Shown here piece by piece: positions 1 through 10,035 of a stretch of 64,000 bases of DNA. How positions within the stretch are numbered: the first letter of the stretch is position 1; each line of letters opens with the position of its first letter. The DNA comes from Pythium myriotylum. Its lineage: Eukaryota; Oomycota; Peronosporomycetes; Pythiales; Pythiaceae. The stretch lies in contig JALJCQ010000007.1 in assembly GCA_023091665.1 (NCBI GenBank), positions 186,001 to 250,000 of the forward strand. The letters are read 5' to 3'. The translations under genes and the position numbers were made by a program. The notes beneath the pieces were generated by a model, which searched no databases, was not told the origin of the DNA, and saw only the letters and a program-made list of their open reading frames with translations.

Positions 1-361
1 ATAGGCGTTGGTACGAGATCTCCCCTCCCCACGATTGTCTTGACGTGGCTGATGATGATGGATACGAGCGACGGAGAGACGACGAGACCACAAGAGAGAG
101 GATAGGAGGAACCTCATCGTGGGTATAGTAGACATTCCAGTGAATCGCTTTGTTTAGCTGGAATGCGAGTTTAAGTCGTTGTTTGGTCATGCACGACGTG
201 AAGAAATGTGTGCAGTAGATTCTCTTCGTCATGGGCGGCCTTGAACCCATGTTGATGTGAGCCGAGGTCCGCGCATCGCCGGCAACCAAACATTGGCAGG
301 CGGATCGCCGCTCGGGATTCTAAGGAATGTTCTATCACTGAAATCTGTACACTGAGCCTGT
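1..361. other. Window edge, no gene seen
   Basis: No convincing coding region. It is the 3' flank of the minus-strand gene that ends at 362. Confidence 0.4.
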
Positions 362-1295
362 CTATCGAGCCGAGTTATTGCCCAATTGATTGAGCAGCTC
401 CTCTTCTTCGGCCGTGTACATGTCCTGAAGCGGCGAGCGGCGACCGATGGGGACAAACATTTGCTCGAGTAGACAAAGCGACGACTGCACGTCCAGCGAG
501 ACGTCCTGGTCCGGCATCTCGGTCTGGAACTCGTGTGCTAATCGATCGATCACCAAAGGAAGCAGCTCGGCTTGTTGGCTTTCGCTTAAATGGGTCGTAA
601 GAACTGAGTCACACAAGTACCGACAGGTCAATGACCCCGATAGTGCACACAAAGAGTATCGAAGCTACGTACAGTCATGAATCTCCTTAGAGTGGGTGCT
701 GCACTGGTTATCTTTGACCTGTGCAACCGCGAATACGAGTCGGAATCAACGCTCCAATTCAACGCCCACAGTTCCGTACCTTGTCAAAGAGGAAGGCCTG
801 GACAGTGGCGAGTAAAGTGGCGACGTCTTCCTTCGTAGGAGGCTTCGGTTCAATTGTGGCGAACGCCGGGATCTCCACTGCGGGGTCAGTAACAGCGGTG
901 TCTCCCCTGGCGATTGGATCCGGCTCGTGGTTGCTTGCTGGGGATGTTTCGACCACGGGTTCGTCTTTGATCTCCACGATTTCAAGTTGCGGTGAAGAAG
1001 GAGCAGGCTCCATCGGAGAATCCAATACTAACGGATTTTGCGAATCGACCCGAGGGTCAGCCACTCTCGGAGATGGCGGCGGATGTGCTGTTCGTGTCTC
1101 CGGGTCGGCGTGGTCTCGCTTTGTCTCGGGTTCTTCTTCGTCTTCCTCATCGAAGTTCATACCCGTTGGCTTGGATCTCAGTTTGTTCGCCATGGGAGAC
1201 GGAGAGACAGTGATGGTGAGCAGCTCCCGCGACGAAGTACAGTCGTCCGCGAGCACGAGCGGCTCGACGAGCGTTTCGACGTCGGTGGGCGGCAT
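362..1295 (-). CDS. Hypothetical protein, three exons
   Basis: I do not recognise the family. Exons are 1295-780, 718-673 and 603-362, with GT-AG introns 779-719 (61 bp) and 672-604 (69 bp). Splicing keeps one frame and gives 267 residues plus stop. The first in-frame ATG is at 1295 (MPPTDVE). The N-terminal two thirds is acidic and rich in Pro, Ser and Glu, so probably disordered. The C-terminal ~110 residues (from about PPTKEDVATLL) read as a compact helical domain, with an acidic end (EEEELLNQLG). No signal peptide or membrane segment is visible. The intron sizes fit oomycete introns. The exon structure is inferred from frame continuity only; a further 5' exon cannot be excluded. Confidence 0.6.
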
Positions 1296-2263
1296 CGCGT
1301 TCGCGAGCAAATCTGGGAAGCGATCGAGTTACCGCCAACGACGACGACACAAAGTCTCCAAATCGGGAGACGCGAGAGGGATCAGACTAAGACACCGAGG
1401 GCCAGAAGATTCCAAACGCGTGCACCCAGCCATCTGCGCGTCTCAAGTCTTGTCGGGCAGAGTTGTCTGCAGGGTGTCTCTCCACCGATCGAAAGGTGGC
1501 AGCACTTGTCGCTCCGTGCTTCTCGCACAACCGCGAAGGAGGCCAGGCCCTCTTGCCCCGAGACACGTCGGGTGAAGATGTTTTTTTTGGTGAGTGTGTG
1601 GGGGAAAAGACAGCAGTCCCGTGGGTCCTGGAGTGGCAAGAGAGAAAGCAGGGAGAGTACAGAGTACGCACACAAGCTCTCTTCGTGGAAGAGAGCAGTG
1701 TCGTTCAGTGAAGCGGCTCTGTCGTCAACGGAAAACAACGGAGAAGCCGGATTCAGATCGTCTCAGTTTTTCAGAAATGAGTTTGGACTCAGATGCAGCC
1801 AATGGAAAGTCTTGGATTGTGGCAAAACGGACCATCAGCCATACGGGACTTTACGAGAGTATACCGTGAGCTCGCATTTGAATTTAATAGATTAAGACCG
1901 TACTTTTACAGGATCATTTCTATAGTACGCTCATTTCTACTTGGTTTTCCAATGTGGACATTCTCAATACGCTTGATGATCGTATCGGGTTCCTCTCGTC
2001 GACTCGGGATGTCTGTCTTGTCTTTGTCGCTGCATGGCGACGGAGCGAGACGCTTGATGAACGTCCGCTGTCGCATTCCAAGGCAGCGTGAGCGAGGCGG
2101 AACGATATGAGAGCGTGTTGAGAATCCCCCCTCCCCTTCAGTCTCTACACTCACCACCACCACCACCTCCACTACTACTACTACCGCCATATCCCACTAT
2201 TTTTCAGCAAGTCCTGCTGCACTTGTTCATATCTTCCCATCACCATCCACCTCGTCTCGCAGC
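1296..2263. other. Intergenic region between divergent genes
   Basis: This lies upstream of both the minus-strand gene at 1295 and the plus-strand gene at 2264. Open frames on both strands here look like chance frames. A CAC/CTA microsatellite lies near the right end. Confidence 0.35.
2152..2188. repeat. CAC/CTA trinucleotide microsatellite
   Basis: A run of CAC units passes into CTA units about 80 bp before the ATG at 2264. It would lie in the 5' leader or promoter of that gene. Confidence 0.7.
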
Positions 2264-2962
2264 ATGAGTGATACCGACGCAGACGCGAGTTTTGGAGACG
2301 AGGTGGATAGTGATGGGTGGTTGATGTCTGTCGCCAGCGATTCAAGCCCGAGTTCATTGTTCTCCAACTTGGCGACGTCGCTTCCTCACTCCGCAAGATT
2401 CACTGACGGCTTGGATTCGACCAACTCGAGGATCCATAGCGACGACAATGGAGCCCTCTGTTGCGAGACAACGGCAGCCAAGGACGGCGACGAAGCGACA
2501 ACTCGAGACAGCAAAGAAATCTTTCTCGAGCGCGCACGGGAGGCCAGCACAGTTCGCGGCGCTCACGACGACGACGGCCAGGTCGAGATCTGCGTAGAGG
2601 TGGCGCGCGGTGTGACTGCTGCAATGTTCGACAGGATCCCGAGCGATTGGGCGTGTGGTCTCATTCTTCGTCTTCGCAGAGACGGAACGCTTGAGCTCAT
2701 GGACGTCGAGACCTACGAGCACCTCATTGCGAAAGGAGAAGCCTTAAGGGTTGCCGCCAACTACGCTCATCAGCGACAAGCACAACCCACGCCACAAAAT
2801 CTGATCGCGTGGTTCGGATACCCAGCTACGATTGCTGGCATCCGATATAGACTGGACGTGGCGCTGGCGATAGGCACTGTACCCATTGTCATCGTCGAGA
2901 TCGAAGTCGTGTGGTCGTCTTCAAGTCCTTTGACGCCCGTACAGACGCAAACCATCTCGTGA
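2264..2962 (+). CDS. Hypothetical protein (232 aa)
   Basis: Not recognised. The frame opens with ATG at 2264 (MSDTDADASFGDE) and has a Ser/Asp-rich, probably disordered N-terminus of about 75 residues. A more ordered stretch follows (roughly residues 105-200, containing VEICVEVARGVTAAMFDR and LELMDVETYEHLI). The last ~30 residues (IVIVEIEVVWSSSS) look out of place. The true gene may splice into the frame covering 2911-3255, but I could not fix a convincing intron. An overlapping minus-strand frame (2770-3072) is also compositionally plausible, so strand and 3' end are uncertain. Confidence 0.4.
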   Translation: MSDTDADASFGDEVDSDGWLMSVASDSSPSSLFSNLATSLPHSARFTDGLDSTNSRIHSDDNGALCCETTAAKDGDEATTRDSKEIFLERAREASTVRGAHDDDGQVEICVEVARGVTAAMFDRIPSDWACGLILRLRRDGTLELMDVETYEHLIAKGEALRVAANYAHQRQAQPTPQNLIAWFGYPATIAGIRYRLDVALAIGTVPIVIVEIEVVWSSSSPLTPVQTQTIS

Positions 2963-3688
2963 AAGCTGCGCTCGCTGTTGTCTTCGAGCGTGTCCTCGGC
3001 GCCAGAATCTTTTGTGGCCGCCGCTCCATCCGAGTCGTCCAGGAGATCTCGTTCGGCAATGCGCCACTCCATCAGTCTGTGCTAACGAATTTGGGGGAGC
3101 CCCCGTCCACTACGGACCCTGCTGTTCCTCGCGTGGTGACGATTCCTCGGTCTCCGAACGAAGGACTCGTCATCCAGAGGAACCAGGTCCTTCAGAGTTT
3201 TGTGGCCGCCGTACCGCCTGACTTAAACGTGTCGGTGACAATCAACCCCAGATGACGTTTCGGCTACACCGTATGCTCTGCGCTTCCGCTAACGGCTGGT
3301 CGCTCGACTAGAAGACCTCAGTCGGAACGATGCGAGGCAAGGCCAACGACACATGGATGGCACTAGCGGGGGATTCGGGCCTCGCTGCCAACAACGATAA
3401 GACACAACGAGGTTCGAGTACATACTGTTATCTTCAACAGGCTTCATCTATCATCATTTTCAATAAGTACCACTAGAGAAAGATGCGGCGCTCCCCAGAA
3501 GCTATCTCATTGAGACGATATTAGTTGGAGACGAAGCACTTTGAGACCAATCCCGTAATCTGGTGCCGTACTTTTCAGGATAATGTCATAAGTAAAGGGG
3601 TCATCTGAGCGCCACAAGGCGATGGATCGTGGTTCGCCCACTGCCCGGGTGATCTCCGCGCCGGCAATACGGCGTTTAAGCGGAAAGG
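2963..3688. other. Intergenic, left of the isocyanide synthase repeats
   Basis: One plus-strand frame reaches 3255 and may be a 3' exon of the preceding gene. The rest shows nothing recognisable. The unique sequence ends at 3689, where the block shared with 7699 begins. Confidence 0.35.
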
Positions 3689-5885
3689 TCTCGACGGCGA
3701 CTCAACTCGACAAATCAAAAGCACGGCCTTTTTATGCTCGGTTGGGCATCGTGTGAGTCCATCAACGCATTTCCACCGTGTGATGTGGAGCTCCAGGTCG
3801 ATACAACAAGTACAATCCAATACAAATCACGACTACAGGAACAGTGATAGTTTCATGCAAGAATTTACACACGCATCCATACTCTTCCTCTTCATAAACC
3901 GAGTGACAAACCGAGGTACTCGGCAACGTAAGGCTCGCGGCGCAGGAGTGAAGGCAGGCGTCAGTTGATGTGAACACGGCGCACATGACGACCGTCCGCC
4001 TTCATGGACGTACGAGAGTGCAGAAGAGCGACGTTGTCGGCGAACACGTACTCGCCCTTGGTCCACGCATGCGCGTAGCAATATTTGGGATCGTAGAGCT
4101 TCGGCACTAAAAGGTTCTCGACGTACTTGGCGATCTCATCGATTTTCCCCTCGCCGGGCTCGAAGCCGAGCGATCGGACGGTCGTTGGAGTGATTTTCGT
4201 CTTGTCCAACCCCCACGGTTCGTGATACCGCAAGATATCCTTGCCAGTCACATGGTGCTTCGTGATGACTGGTGACACGTGTGTGAACGCGTGGTAGTCG
4301 AAGATGCCCGAGTTGTACACGAGCGTGGTCTCGCGCAGTCGCTGACGCTCTTGTTCGGTGAGATCGCCGATGATCGGACTCGTGTGCGCGAAGAGCGTGA
4401 GTCCCGACTCCTCCGGCTTGGTATCCGGACCAGCCGGGTAGGCCTCCACGCAGTGGAAGAGCTGGATCAAGGGCACGTCACCGAGTTCCGTGGCTTCTGG
4501 GTCTTTCTTCTTGAACATGCCATCAAAGTGCATTGGCATGGCCTCGAGTGTCTGCCCAATGAGCTTCGTATCGGTTGTTGGTTTGATTTCGAAGACGCTC
4601 CCCCACGACCAGTACATGACGTCTCCAATCCGAGTCGACGCCTGCTCAAGCTCCTCGCCCGTGTGCTGGTGGAATCCCTGCACGCTGACGACTCCGTGCC
4701 TGGAGATCAGGGCACGCAAGCTCTCGACTGGAACATCCATGAGCGACGGTGGCGAGTAAGACTCGTCCGCATCTTCCGGTACGCGAGCTTTGATGAGCAG
4801 ATGGAGAGGGTGGTGGATGAAGTCAACATTCAGTGGATCCCACGCAGCGTATAGATCTTGCTGCTTCTGCTTGAACCCCCATGCGCGACCACGCTTGAAC
4901 ACCAGCTCGTACTTGGACGTGTCGACGCTCCCGAGATCCGTGGTGTGGACCGTGCCATCCAGGTCCTCGCAGATGACCGAGTGCCACGGTGTACGTGGGA
5001 CGCCGTACTTGGCCTGTGGGATGAGGCGTACGCCGAACTTGGGGCCGGCGTTGTCGTACAAGTGGATCGAGAGACGCACGGCCAGCGGGTAGACGTGCTC
5101 CACGAGCGTCGAGAAGGCGACGTTGCGCTTCATCATGCTCTTGGCGATCTCGCCCATACGCTTGGACGCGGCCGTGGATGACATGGTGGCCCACTGTGGA
5201 GCAAGGTCTTTCTTGAGGAACCTGCGGAACGACCGGTAGGTGAGAAGCAGGCCAGCATCCGTCTTGATACTCGCGTCGATATTGACATCGAGGATGCCGA
5301 ATCGCTGCGAGACCTCCTTGATCGGGTCATCTGACTTGGCGTGGTTCTCGAGACCGTCGAAACGGATGTGAGTGTGGCCCGCATGCTTGACCATCTCGCG
5401 AAGCTCGCGCTTGTACGCCTGCAGGTCTTCGAGCGGGACACCCAGGAGATCGTTGAAGACGCGACCATCACTGAAGATCGTGACGTGACAACCAGTCGGG
5501 TAGACCTGCTCGACGGCCACTGCGAGGTTCTCGAGACGCTGGAGCGCGATCTCTTCGCCTCGGTCCGGCAAGCGACCGAGCACCTTCTCGTCGCGATTAG
5601 GTGACTTGAAGGGGAACGCGGGCAGCACGAGGTTGATGGGCTCGCCGCGGCTGATGATGGTCTGGAGGGTCTTGGTCAAGTGCGCCTTGCCTTGGGTCTC
5701 GAAGCGGTCGAGACCCGGCTCTTCGTACGAGCTCTGGAGTGGGGCGAGGTGGTTGAGGAAGTGTGCGATGATGGCGTCGGTATTGGTCGGCGTCGACGAA
5801 GTGGGGGTAGTCTCCGACGTGGTGAGTACGTTTGGGGCCATGGCGTTGGTCGTAGGGATCGACACGCGGCTTGGTCGCACTGGCT
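3689..5885. repeat. Direct repeat, copy 1 (2197 bp)
   Basis: The block matches 7699-9895 at a constant offset of 4010 bp with no difference noticed by eye. It starts 272 bp past the stop codon of the enclosed gene and ends only 44 bp upstream of its ATG. The duplicated unit is therefore the gene plus its 3' flank, without the upstream promoter. Confidence 0.85.
3961..5841 (-). CDS. Isocyanide synthase-Fe(II)/2OG dioxygenase fusion, copy 1
   Basis: This is a single-exon gene of 626 residues. Residues ~60-330 are a DIT1/PvcA-type isocyanide synthase: LVLPAFPFKSPNR (71-83), VLGRLPD and TIFSDGRVFNDLLGV (121-135), then RLSIH, GVRLIP and TPWHSV. Residues ~365-626 are a TauD/PvcB-like dioxygenase with the iron triad H438-x-D440 and H608 (LLHSR) and a 2OG-binding Arg near the end. 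In known systems the first domain turns the amino group of Tyr or Trp into an isonitrile and the second oxidises the side chain, often with decarboxylation. The ATG at 5841 (MAPNVL) is used because the frame upstream has no ATG. No signal peptide is seen, so it is probably cytosolic. The protein is identical to copy 2 over its length, but its 5' flank diverges 44 bp before the ATG, giving it a different promoter. The substrate cannot be read from sequence. Confidence 0.9.
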   Translation of the reverse strand: MAPNVLTTSETTPTSSTPTNTDAIIAHFLNHLAPLQSSYEEPGLDRFETQGKAHLTKTLQTIISRGEPINLVLPAFPFKSPNRDEKVLGRLPDRGEEIALQRLENLAVAVEQVYPTGCHVTIFSDGRVFNDLLGVPLEDLQAYKRELREMVKHAGHTHIRFDGLENHAKSDDPIKEVSQRFGILDVNIDASIKTDAGLLLTYRSFRRFLKKDLAPQWATMSSTAASKRMGEIAKSMMKRNVAFSTLVEHVYPLAVRLSIHLYDNAGPKFGVRLIPQAKYGVPRTPWHSVICEDLDGTVHTTDLGSVDTSKYELVFKRGRAWGFKQKQQDLYAAWDPLNVDFIHHPLHLLIKARVPEDADESYSPPSLMDVPVESLRALISRHGVVSVQGFHQHTGEELEQASTRIGDVMYWSWGSVFEIKPTTDTKLIGQTLEAMPMHFDGMFKKKDPEATELGDVPLIQLFHCVEAYPAGPDTKPEESGLTLFAHTSPIIGDLTEQERQRLRETTLVYNSGIFDYHAFTHVSPVITKHHVTGKDILRYHEPWGLDKTKITPTTVRSLGFEPGEGKIDEIAKYVENLLVPKLYDPKYCYAHAWTKGEYVFADNVALLHSRTSMKADGRHVRRVHIN

Positions 5886-6415
5886 CGAATGGTGGGCGGA
5901 TAGATGCTTGTATTAGAAGTGGGGCCGATTTGACCACGAGAAGTCGCTGGACGAGGACTCGCGGTGTTGGTGGTTAATGTGGGAATGAATTCAAATGGGA
6001 TAGGGACTTGTTGTGTTTGATCTACTGCCGCATGCCCGAATAGCCCTTGTAGAGCACAAAGCTATACGTGTAGTCGTTCAGACTGATGTAGCACAATAGA
6101 CTCCAACTTTCGTCATCATCACGTTTGTTGAGCACAGGGGCATCTTGCCATTTACAAGTCCGAAGATATGAGATTCGAAGTCGGCACCAGTTGAGTTGGA
6201 GATATGGAATCATGCAGCCACAGGTACCCACCCGTATCACACTTCCCTCATGACCTTGTGCGCCTTAGCATGGGAACAAACGACGGATGCCGACGTGCCT
6301 TGTCGGTGGCCACTGTGCCGTTGTCGTGAATTTCACGAATGAGAAAGGTACCGTCGGTTGACGGCACGCAGAGCATCCCTAAAATAGTTCACCAGGCTGA
6401 CAGAGACGTTCAAAT
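5842..6415. other. Upstream region of copy 1; no gene
   Basis: This unique sequence carries the 5' flank of copy 1. On the minus strand an initiator-like TCATTCCCACATT lies at 5988-5976, about 135-147 bp from the ATG, and could be its start of transcription. The rest up to the palindrome arm shows no coding evidence. Confidence 0.35.
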
Positions 6416-6557
6416 CGTTTCTCTTTCTCACGATCATTGTCTGTGAGGATGGACTCGAAACGTCTCTTGATCCTTTTGCTCCAATTGGCTTGGTGGAGTT
6501 GCGGAATTGAATACAAATCACGAATAGAGGAACAGTGCTCTCATGCAGGAGTTAGTG

Positions 6558-6868
6558 CTATGCACTCTTTCGGTCGGTCGACGGTTCCACAAGGTCAGCC
6601 TTGGCCTGTCGGTCCTGTGCCTGCAGTTTGACGCGTTCAGCGTGAACTTGTTGTTCCTCACCAAAAGCGCTCCAATGCCTCTTCTTCTTTACGCTGGCTT
6701 TCTGACACTGCGGCAAGGCACGAGCTGCCTGTGCGGCACCATCAACATGATGGACCTCCGCAATGGCCGACGAGACTTCTTTGAGCCAACAGAGAATGGG
6801 CACACCAAAGGCTGCAGTGTTTATACGTCGTCGATTGCTCCAGGTCCGCCTTGTTCTCGTAATATGCA
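6558..6868 (-). pseudogene. Decayed fragment of coiled-coil/pore-former-like gene (left)
   Basis: Translated on the minus strand, it matches the middle of the protein at 21296-22585: ENKADLEQST, then LCWLKEVSSAIAEVHHVDG, HAERVKLQAQDRQAKADLVE. The pieces lie in two frames and stop after DLVEPS. It is therefore a frameshifted and truncated remnant. The same remnant is at 14462-14772 in the other arm, so decay preceded formation of palindrome 1. Confidence 0.7.
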
Positions 6869-7010
6869 GCCGGCGTTGTCAACGAGTACGTGAATGCAGT
6901 GCTGAGATGGATGTGGATGCAATGAAAAATTGGCTGGCAAGAGCACAAGAGCTCGCCCGGCTCAGTTGGGTTGAAGAGGAGAGACTGATGATCACGTTCA
7001 GTCGGATCAA

Positions 7011-7085
7011 AGGTCGAACCCAACTCAGCAAAGGATGCGGGTGCAAAGGATGCACCCGCATCCTTTGCTGAGTTGGGTTCGACCT
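7011..7085. repeat. Perfect hairpin, 35-bp stem, 5-nt loop
   Basis: Positions 7011-7045 are exactly complementary to 7051-7085 around the loop AAGGA. The same hairpin is at 14245-14319 in the other palindrome arm. It overlaps no gene. It could extrude as a cruciform, or give a hairpin RNA if transcribed. Confidence 0.9.
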
Positions 7086-7698
7086 CCGCAATCAAGTCTT
7101 GAAACACCATCCCCCACACAGAAGGACTCCGCAGCGTAGTTTTTTATTTATTAACGTCGGTCACAGTCAGGGCGGGCTGTGCCTCGGCCCCGCAAACTGG
7201 AATCCTCGCAAGTCCCTTCAACCGGAGCATGTACCTCGGTTCGCTGTCGTACACTGATGGCAAACCTTTGCTCGATGGTCAGCCTACGCTTCTAGAGGAG
7301 GCAGCCAGCGACGCAAGAAACACGAGCTTTATCAACCTTTTGGCTTTGAAGGTCGGGTCTACTGGATAGCAGTGTGTGATACCTATCACACTTTATTTAT
7401 CAACCCATCTGCGGCTCATTCGGCAATCAGTCGAGGGTGTGCGGACAGACCACCTAACACATTCCAACGAAGCGTTGGAGCAAACCAATTGGCCACTGGG
7501 CACCTGACGTGGAGTCCGCTGGAGGGACTGTGCTCGAGATACATACAGCAATCAAATCTCATCGTATCTCGGTTTATGCTTTGACCAACGGCAGAAAGGC
7601 CTTCATGACGCAGCCAGTGGGCTCGACCCTATTGGAAGCTTGAGAAGGGCGGTTTGCAGTCATGATACTTCGAAAAAGCCATCAGAGAAAGCGACAGT
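7086..7698. other. No gene seen
   Basis: Sequence inside the left palindrome arm between the hairpin and the 3' flank of copy 2. Only short, unconvincing frames are present. Confidence 0.4.
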
Positions 7699-9895
7699 TC
7701 TCGACGGCGACTCAACTCGACAAATCAAAAGCACGGCCTTTTTATGCTCGGTTGGGCATCGTGTGAGTCCATCAACGCATTTCCACCGTGTGATGTGGAG
7801 CTCCAGGTCGATACAACAAGTACAATCCAATACAAATCACGACTACAGGAACAGTGATAGTTTCATGCAAGAATTTACACACGCATCCATACTCTTCCTC
7901 TTCATAAACCGAGTGACAAACCGAGGTACTCGGCAACGTAAGGCTCGCGGCGCAGGAGTGAAGGCAGGCGTCAGTTGATGTGAACACGGCGCACATGACG
8001 ACCGTCCGCCTTCATGGACGTACGAGAGTGCAGAAGAGCGACGTTGTCGGCGAACACGTACTCGCCCTTGGTCCACGCATGCGCGTAGCAATATTTGGGA
8101 TCGTAGAGCTTCGGCACTAAAAGGTTCTCGACGTACTTGGCGATCTCATCGATTTTCCCCTCGCCGGGCTCGAAGCCGAGCGATCGGACGGTCGTTGGAG
8201 TGATTTTCGTCTTGTCCAACCCCCACGGTTCGTGATACCGCAAGATATCCTTGCCAGTCACATGGTGCTTCGTGATGACTGGTGACACGTGTGTGAACGC
8301 GTGGTAGTCGAAGATGCCCGAGTTGTACACGAGCGTGGTCTCGCGCAGTCGCTGACGCTCTTGTTCGGTGAGATCGCCGATGATCGGACTCGTGTGCGCG
8401 AAGAGCGTGAGTCCCGACTCCTCCGGCTTGGTATCCGGACCAGCCGGGTAGGCCTCCACGCAGTGGAAGAGCTGGATCAAGGGCACGTCACCGAGTTCCG
8501 TGGCTTCTGGGTCTTTCTTCTTGAACATGCCATCAAAGTGCATTGGCATGGCCTCGAGTGTCTGCCCAATGAGCTTCGTATCGGTTGTTGGTTTGATTTC
8601 GAAGACGCTCCCCCACGACCAGTACATGACGTCTCCAATCCGAGTCGACGCCTGCTCAAGCTCCTCGCCCGTGTGCTGGTGGAATCCCTGCACGCTGACG
8701 ACTCCGTGCCTGGAGATCAGGGCACGCAAGCTCTCGACTGGAACATCCATGAGCGACGGTGGCGAGTAAGACTCGTCCGCATCTTCCGGTACGCGAGCTT
8801 TGATGAGCAGATGGAGAGGGTGGTGGATGAAGTCAACATTCAGTGGATCCCACGCAGCGTATAGATCTTGCTGCTTCTGCTTGAACCCCCATGCGCGACC
8901 ACGCTTGAACACCAGCTCGTACTTGGACGTGTCGACGCTCCCGAGATCCGTGGTGTGGACCGTGCCATCCAGGTCCTCGCAGATGACCGAGTGCCACGGT
9001 GTACGTGGGACGCCGTACTTGGCCTGTGGGATGAGGCGTACGCCGAACTTGGGGCCGGCGTTGTCGTACAAGTGGATCGAGAGACGCACGGCCAGCGGGT
9101 AGACGTGCTCCACGAGCGTCGAGAAGGCGACGTTGCGCTTCATCATGCTCTTGGCGATCTCGCCCATACGCTTGGACGCGGCCGTGGATGACATGGTGGC
9201 CCACTGTGGAGCAAGGTCTTTCTTGAGGAACCTGCGGAACGACCGGTAGGTGAGAAGCAGGCCAGCATCCGTCTTGATACTCGCGTCGATATTGACATCG
9301 AGGATGCCGAATCGCTGCGAGACCTCCTTGATCGGGTCATCTGACTTGGCGTGGTTCTCGAGACCGTCGAAACGGATGTGAGTGTGGCCCGCATGCTTGA
9401 CCATCTCGCGAAGCTCGCGCTTGTACGCCTGCAGGTCTTCGAGCGGGACACCCAGGAGATCGTTGAAGACGCGACCATCACTGAAGATCGTGACGTGACA
9501 ACCAGTCGGGTAGACCTGCTCGACGGCCACTGCGAGGTTCTCGAGACGCTGGAGCGCGATCTCTTCGCCTCGGTCCGGCAAGCGACCGAGCACCTTCTCG
9601 TCGCGATTAGGTGACTTGAAGGGGAACGCGGGCAGCACGAGGTTGATGGGCTCGCCGCGGCTGATGATGGTCTGGAGGGTCTTGGTCAAGTGCGCCTTGC
9701 CTTGGGTCTCGAAGCGGTCGAGACCCGGCTCTTCGTACGAGCTCTGGAGTGGGGCGAGGTGGTTGAGGAAGTGTGCGATGATGGCGTCGGTATTGGTCGG
9801 CGTCGACGAAGTGGGGGTAGTCTCCGACGTGGTGAGTACGTTTGGGGCCATGGCGTTGGTCGTAGGGATCGACACGCGGCTTGGTCGCACTGGCT
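7699..9895. repeat. Direct repeat, copy 2 (2197 bp)
   Basis: Second copy of the block at 3689-5885, same orientation. It is embedded in the left arm of palindrome 1. Confidence 0.85.
7971..9851 (-). CDS. Isocyanide synthase-Fe(II)/2OG dioxygenase fusion, copy 2
   Basis: 626 residues, the same protein as copy 1 (3961-5841), with all features intact: the PvcA/DIT1 motifs in the N-terminal half, then H438-x-D440, H608 and the terminal Arg cluster. It starts with ATG at 9851; the codon opening the longer frame is GTG and is not used. About 62-74 bp upstream on the minus strand is a good oomycete initiator match (GCTCATTCTCAAATC, core 9925-9913), so this copy probably keeps the ancestral promoter. 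The upstream sequence is shared with copy 3 and not with copy 1. Confidence 0.9.
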   Translation of the reverse strand: MAPNVLTTSETTPTSSTPTNTDAIIAHFLNHLAPLQSSYEEPGLDRFETQGKAHLTKTLQTIISRGEPINLVLPAFPFKSPNRDEKVLGRLPDRGEEIALQRLENLAVAVEQVYPTGCHVTIFSDGRVFNDLLGVPLEDLQAYKRELREMVKHAGHTHIRFDGLENHAKSDDPIKEVSQRFGILDVNIDASIKTDAGLLLTYRSFRRFLKKDLAPQWATMSSTAASKRMGEIAKSMMKRNVAFSTLVEHVYPLAVRLSIHLYDNAGPKFGVRLIPQAKYGVPRTPWHSVICEDLDGTVHTTDLGSVDTSKYELVFKRGRAWGFKQKQQDLYAAWDPLNVDFIHHPLHLLIKARVPEDADESYSPPSLMDVPVESLRALISRHGVVSVQGFHQHTGEELEQASTRIGDVMYWSWGSVFEIKPTTDTKLIGQTLEAMPMHFDGMFKKKDPEATELGDVPLIQLFHCVEAYPAGPDTKPEESGLTLFAHTSPIIGDLTEQERQRLRETTLVYNSGIFDYHAFTHVSPVITKHHVTGKDILRYHEPWGLDKTKITPTTVRSLGFEPGEGKIDEIAKYVENLLVPKLYDPKYCYAHAWTKGEYVFADNVALLHSRTSMKADGRHVRRVHIN

Positions 9896-9912
9896 TGGTG
9901 GGTAGCTGTCCG

Positions 9913-9927
9913 ATTTGAGAATGAGCA
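9913..9927 (-). promoter_or_regulatory. Initiator-like element of copy 2
   Basis: GCTCATTCTCAAATC fits most positions of the oomycete initiator consensus GCTCATTYY-N-CAWTTT and sits 62-76 bp before the ATG at 9851. Confidence 0.5.
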
Positions 9928-10035
9928 GCTTCGGTCGTGTGTCTTGATTTGAACGAAGGATGGAGTATAAACGGTTAAAATGTGTGAGCGAGGTGGTTCT
10001 CTCTGAGAGTCCTCAGAGTTGAGTTGGAGGACAAA

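Larger units (their letters stand above)
6416..10035. repeat. Palindrome 1, left arm (3.62 kb)
   Basis: The reverse complement of 11294-14914. Paired coordinates add to 21329 from the inner end to the frameshift of copy 3 and to 21330 beyond it, showing a single one-base insertion in the right arm. Differences seen by eye are very few (for example one base near 6530). Outside 6416 the two sequences remain recognisably similar but clearly diverged for about 70 bp. The arm holds copy 2, a hairpin and a decayed coiled-coil gene. Confidence 0.9.

Noticed and set aside
721..1575. Plus-strand frame of 284 residues, Ser-rich
   Set aside because: It is antisense to the three-exon gene, whose exons join in frame through two GT-AG introns.
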